Shown here piece after piece: positions 3,905 to 6,716 of a DNA stretch of 6,716 bases. The notes below the pieces were generated by a model. That model was not told the DNA's origin. It saw only the letters and a program-made list of their open reading frames with translations, and did no database searches. Position 1 is the stretch's first letter. Every line of letters begins with the position of its first letter. Source of the DNA: an uncultured Planctomycetaceae bacterium (GTDB lineage: Bacteria > Planctomycetota > Planctomycetia > Pirellulales > Pirellulaceae); NCBI GenBank assembly GCA_903927685.1, contig CAIYOB010000787.1:1-6716 (forward strand). Reading direction: 5' to 3'. A program made the position numbers and the translations under genes.

Positions 3905-6034
3905 TCAATCCTGAGCGGCGCTACGGCCGGTCGCCGACAGACTGGCCAGTAGCGTGCGCCAGACCTCCTGAATCGCCGCGGGCTCACCCGGGCGGTCGGC
4001 CAGGACGAGCTTGGCAGCAGTCATTTCGCGGGCCGACGGCTTGCGGGCCAGGACCGACAGGAAGACGTGCTCGATCTTCTTCTCCGGCGGCAGCTTGCTG
4101 CGGCCCAGGCTGGGCAGCCAAGCCGGCCCGGACCACTGGGCGTCCGGGTGCACCTCGATGATCTGCGGCGGATGGAGCGACGGCCGCAACCAGGCCCGGC
4201 GGGCCAACGCGCCGGAAACCGCATACGCGACAACCGGCCGGCGATGCACGGCCTGGACCAGCAACTGGGCGACATCACCCGCACGCTTCTCCTTCGCATA
4301 GTAGCGGGCGAACAGCGGAGTAGCCCCCGACTCGGGAGTGTCCAGCCAGCTTTCCGGCATCCGCTTGCTGGACAAGCCAAACGGCTCGCTGAGCACAATC
4401 CAGCGGACCAAGCCCTTGGTGTGCGAATCGTGGGCGGCCAACTCCGCGGCCAGACGATCGAGCAACTCGGGGTGCGACGGCGGGTTGTGCGGGCCCAGAT
4501 CGTCGACCGGTTGCGAGAATCCGTACCCCAACAACCAGCTCCAGACGCGGTTGACCGTCGCCCGGTGGAAATCGTCGGAAGCGACGACCAGTTTGGCCAA
4601 GTCCCGGCGGCGGTGCACGTCGCTGAGCAACCCGCTGTGGGAAATCGCCTGGTCCTGGAACTCTGGATAGGCCATCCCCAGCCGGCCGTCCGGCAAGCGG
4701 TAGAACAGCTCGGCGTCCTTGGCGGCGCCGCTGGCCCCGGCGAAATCGCGATCGGTCAGCGCGACGCGTTGCGACGCTGGGTCACGTTCGACCTTCATCT
4801 GCTGGAAGAACGCATTTAGTTCCCAGAAGTCGCCTAATTCCAAACCGCCCTCCCGATTCGCATGACAGCTGGTGCACACCAGTTGCTTGCCCAGGAAGAC
4901 CCGCGCAGTCCGATCGGTCGCTGCGGCGGCGTTGCTCTTGGCGCCCGCCAGCAGGAAATGCACCGCGGCGTTATGGCCCTCAACGCCCACGTCCGCGGCC
5001 CCCGTTGCGGTCAACAACTCGCTGGCCACCTGAGCATGCGGCCGATCCTCCCGCACCGCCTTGGTCAGATAACCAGCCAGCGCGTCGCGGTTGAATTCGC
5101 TGGGCGGGGAGCCCCCGGAGGCCGGACCGACCAAGGCCGTGGTCCATAGTTCCGACCAATATCGGGCATACTCGTCCGACGCCAACAGCCGATCGACCAG
5201 CGTGCGGCGATGAGTCTGTTCCTTGTCGCGCTGCCGGAGAAACTGCTTGAGTTCGTCGCTGGTGGGGTCGCGGCCGACCAGACGCTGGTAGACGCGGGCG
5301 CACCATTCCTCGTCCGGAGCGGCAGGCGAAGGCGTCACACTGCGTTCGCGCCAGCCTTGCCGAACGGCGTCATTGATGAAAGCGATCACTTCGGCATCGA
5401 CCGATTTGCGATGCGCGGGACGCACGGCGGGCGGGGCTGCCGCCACGACCGTCGGTGGCAGCGAGTCCGGCGAGGCAGTCGGCCCCGGAGGCGCGGTTGG
5501 CGCGTGCGCTGCCGGTGGTCTGCTCGCCGGTTGCGCCTGTTCGGGCTGCACCCCCGGAACGCTGGGAAGACCTGGAAACTCGGGCAGCGGCGGGAGCGAT
5601 GGTTCACCCCCCGCGACGGGTGTGACCTGCTCCGATCTGGCCAGCGGGCGGCTGGAAGGCCCACCAGACTGCCGTGCCGCATACCAGGCGGTCACCCCTG
5701 TCACGAGCAGCAAGCTGGCAGCGACCGCCAGGGTCACCCAGCGGCGGCGCAGCTCGGTTCGATCGTCGCGTCCGCGGTCGCCTTGGACCGGCGCACCCCC
5801 GTGCCGCGGCGGCGGAGCCGGCTCGGCCAGAGGATGGAGCGGGGGCGCAAGTGGCAGCGCCGCGGCTGCCAGGCGGAGCGTGCCGTTGTCGGCGGCGCGG
5901 GCGGCCTGAGCCGGCGACTGCTGCCGAGCTTCCCAAGTCTGTAGGATCTTGGCCGTCAGGTCGGGAGGATAGTGGCCGCCAAGGACCTCCTCCAATCCCG
6001 CTTCCAGAATCCTGTCGGCTTGTTCTTCGTTCAC
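3905..6034 (-). CDS. Membrane-anchored DUF1549/DUF1553 protein, putative anti-sigma/sensor
   Basis: This 709-residue protein has a cytoplasmic segment (1-98), one TM helix (about 99-118, after RRR), a Pro/Ala-rich linker (about 125-208) and an extracytoplasmic region. DUF1549 spans about 211-415, including EEWCARVYQRLVGRDPTSDEL and LVASDEYA-like helices, with the CTSCH motif at 387-391. DUF1553 spans about 472-705, with NRVWSWLLG (495-503), PVDDLG (509-514) and PPSHPELLDRLA (518-529). The N-terminal motif LEEVLGGHYPPDLTAKIL (14-31) resembles one recurring in planctomycete regulatory membrane proteins. The start is GTG 6034: GAAGG lies 9 nt upstream, and GTGA overlaps the sigma stop. The overlap, single TM and short cytoplasmic tail suggest an anti-sigma or signal-receiving protein for the adjacent ECF factor. 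CxxCH could bind heme c or a metal. DUF1549/DUF1553 function is unknown. No zinc anti-sigma HxxxCxxC motif is visible, so the regulatory role is inference. Confidence 0.88.
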   Translation of the reverse strand: MNEEQADRILEAGLEEVLGGHYPPDLTAKILQTWEARQQSPAQAARAADNGTLRLAAAALPLAPPLHPLAEPAPPPRHGGAPVQGDRGRDDRTELRRRWVTLAVAASLLLVTGVTAWYAARQSGGPSSRPLARSEQVTPVAGGEPSLPPLPEFPGLPSVPGVQPEQAQPASRPPAAHAPTAPPGPTASPDSLPPTVVAAAPPAVRPAHRKSVDAEVIAFINDAVRQGWRERSVTPSPAAPDEEWCARVYQRLVGRDPTSDELKQFLRQRDKEQTHRRTLVDRLLASDEYARYWSELWTTALVGPASGGSPPSEFNRDALAGYLTKAVREDRPHAQVASELLTATGAADVGVEGHNAAVHFLLAGAKSNAAAATDRTARVFLGKQLVCTSCHANREGGLELGDFWELNAFFQQMKVERDPASQRVALTDRDFAGASGAAKDAELFYRLPDGRLGMAYPEFQDQAISHSGLLSDVHRRRDLAKLVVASDDFHRATVNRVWSWLLGYGFSQPVDDLGPHNPPSHPELLDRLAAELAAHDSHTKGLVRWIVLSEPFGLSSKRMPESWLDTPESGATPLFARYYAKEKRAGDVAQLLVQAVHRRPVVAYAVSGALARRAWLRPSLHPPQIIEVHPDAQWSGPAWLPSLGRSKLPPEKKIEHVFLSVLARKPSAREMTAAKLVLADRPGEPAAIQEVWRTLLASLSATGRSAAQD

Positions 6035-6558
6035 TGTAGTTTGCCTTCAATACACTGACGCAGCAGGTGCTTGGCCCGCTGCATCAAGTTCTTGGCACCG
6101 TGCTCCGAGATGCCGAGAGTCGCGGCGATGTGTGCCCGCGACTCTCGTTCTCGGAACCGCAACTCGAGCGCCAACCGAGCCCTGGGCGTCAACTCCTGGA
6201 GACAGTCCCGTAACGCCTCCAGCTTTGCCTCTCCACTGTCATCTCCGGCCCACTCCTGCCAAGCCCGGTCGAACTCCTCTACGTCCTCGACGGCAATCAC
6301 CTTCACCCGTCCACCCCGCCGTTGGACGGAGATGAACAAGTTGAAGGCGATCTTGCGTAGGTACGCCGCCGTCGCGACGGCGCCAAAATCCGTAAACGGA
6401 TGCTGCAATACGGCGAGAAACGTCTCCTGCGTCAAGTCATCGGCTTGAGCCGGTTCGCAGCCCAAGGCCCGCAGATAACGCCAGACCGCCACCTGATTCT
6501 GCTCGATCAATCGAGCCGCATCGAAGCCAGTCGTGTCGGGCGTCGTCGACGCTTTCAT
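6031..6558 (-). CDS. ECF-type RNA polymerase sigma factor
   Basis: A 175-residue sigma-70 family factor of ECF size, with regions 2 and 4 only. Region 2 spans about 16-82, with the core-binding ADDLTQETFLAVLQ helix (39-52) and the AAYLRKIAFNLFISVQRR helix for -10 recognition. A short acidic linker (91-112, EDVEEFDRAW) follows. Region 4 (about 115-172) has LQELTPRARLALELRFRE and the helix-turn-helix SRAHIAATLGISEHGAKNLMQRAK for -35 recognition. ATG 6558 is preferred; a TTG at 6570 would add four residues, and neither has a clear Shine-Dalgarno. The stop overlaps the next gene's GTG (GTGA), which encodes a single-TM protein, the classic sigma/anti-sigma arrangement. It should direct RNA polymerase to a dedicated regulon when released; target promoters and the signal are unknown. 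A perfect 12-bp inverted repeat lies within the region 4 codons. Confidence 0.92.
   Translation of the reverse strand: MKASTTPDTTGFDAARLIEQNQVAVWRYLRALGCEPAQADDLTQETFLAVLQHPFTDFGAVATAAYLRKIAFNLFISVQRRGGRVKVIAVEDVEEFDRAWQEWAGDDSGEAKLEALRDCLQELTPRARLALELRFRERESRAHIAATLGISEHGAKNLMQRAKHLLRQCIEGKLQ
6044..6048 (-). promoter_or_regulatory. Shine-Dalgarno for the GTG start of the DUF1549/DUF1553 gene
   Basis: On the - strand GAAGG lies 9 nt before the GTG at 6034, inside the last codons of the sigma gene. It supports the non-ATG start and coupling with the sigma gene. Confidence 0.5.
6114..6147. repeat. Perfect 12-bp inverted repeat inside the sigma gene
   Basis: CGAGAGTCGCGG (6114-6125) is exactly complementary to CCGCGACTCTCG (6136-6147), with a 10-nt loop. 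It covers codons 138-149 of the sigma gene, the first part of the region 4 helix-turn-helix. In mRNA it would form a strong GC-rich hairpin within the coding sequence. Conserved amino-acid constraint could produce it by chance. Confidence 0.7.
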
Positions 6559-6716
6559 GTACTGCCGCAATCACATAAGCGGGCAAGAGGCCGAAAAGTA
6601 CTCATCACGTTCGCCGAAACGTCCGGCAGATATTGCCTCGCCAAGCCATCGCCGAACGGAATCAGGAATCGAACAGGATGTCGTAACTACTTATTCAAGA
6701 GTGGTTTATGTAAAGC
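6559..6716 (-). other. Non-coding leader/promoter region upstream of the sigma gene
   Basis: No open frame of gene quality is visible here. The last 40 bases are clearly more AT-rich than the rest of the window, as expected for a promoter region read on the - strand. I could not find a -35/-10 pair with acceptable spacing. The hexamer GGAATC occurs twice (6658-6671 area), without obvious meaning. The promoter of the sigma operon most likely lies here, possibly extending past the window edge. Confidence 0.35.

Noticed and set aside
4067..4819. A 250-codon + strand frame opposite the DUF1549/DUF1553 gene, and a similar one at 5210-5944
   Set aside because: Neither has a recognisable domain or a ribosome site; both are explained as antisense shadows of the 709-residue gene.
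6676..6716. Possible promoter for the sigma operon in the AT-rich right end (TTTACA- and TTGAAT-like boxes on the - strand)
   Set aside because: No partner -10 box with proper spacing was found for either box, so only a general promoter-region note is given.

Overview
The window is GC-rich bacterial DNA that most likely comes from a planctomycete (Pirellulales-like). The main reasons are a large membrane-anchored protein with planctomycete-type DUF1549 and DUF1553 domains, encoded directly behind an ECF sigma factor, and intergenic gaps filled with short GC-rich palindromic repeats of a style I associate with Pirellula/Rhodopirellula-type genomes. The taxonomic call rests on pattern recognition, not on a search.

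Layout. Positions 1-239 hold no convincing gene but contain a cluster of hairpin repeats: one 23-nt unit present twice exactly 70 bp apart, a related unit in inverted orientation, and a separate perfect 8-bp hairpin. On the + strand follow a 12-TM MFS transporter of metabolite/sialate:H+ symporter type (258-1820) and, 10 bp later, an iron-containing alcohol dehydrogenase (1831-2994). Their spacing and the Shine-Dalgarno overlapping the transporter stop point to one transcript for uptake plus oxidation or reduction of an unknown small molecule. A palindrome lies in the convergent gap after the dehydrogenase.

The rest of the window is on the - strand, so transcription runs from high to low coordinates. 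At the right end an ECF-type sigma factor (6031-6558) overlaps by 4 bp (GTGA) a 709-residue protein (3905-6034). That protein has a cytoplasmic N-terminus, one TM helix, a long Pro/Ala-rich linker and an extracytoplasmic DUF1549 (with a CxxCH motif) plus DUF1553 region. It is best read as a membrane anti-sigma or sensor protein with a cytochrome-associated type ectodomain. After a 185-bp gap with a tandem repeat and a compound hairpin comes a second overlapping pair: a minimal nucleotidyltransferase-fold protein of DUF6932 type (3318-3719) and a 69-residue helical/coiled-coil protein (3112-3321). These overlap by ATGA, and the small gene has a perfect GGAGGTGA ribosome binding site inside the upstream gene. 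The pair looks like a toxin-antitoxin-style or regulatory module of unknown function.

The most interesting points are the sigma/membrane-ectodomain signalling pair, the nucleotidyltransferase/coiled-coil pair, an unusual ~80-residue hydrophilic insertion in the transporter, and a perfect 12-bp inverted repeat inside the DNA-binding region of the sigma gene. No tRNA, rRNA, CRISPR array, transposase or intrinsic terminator with a T-tract was recognised.
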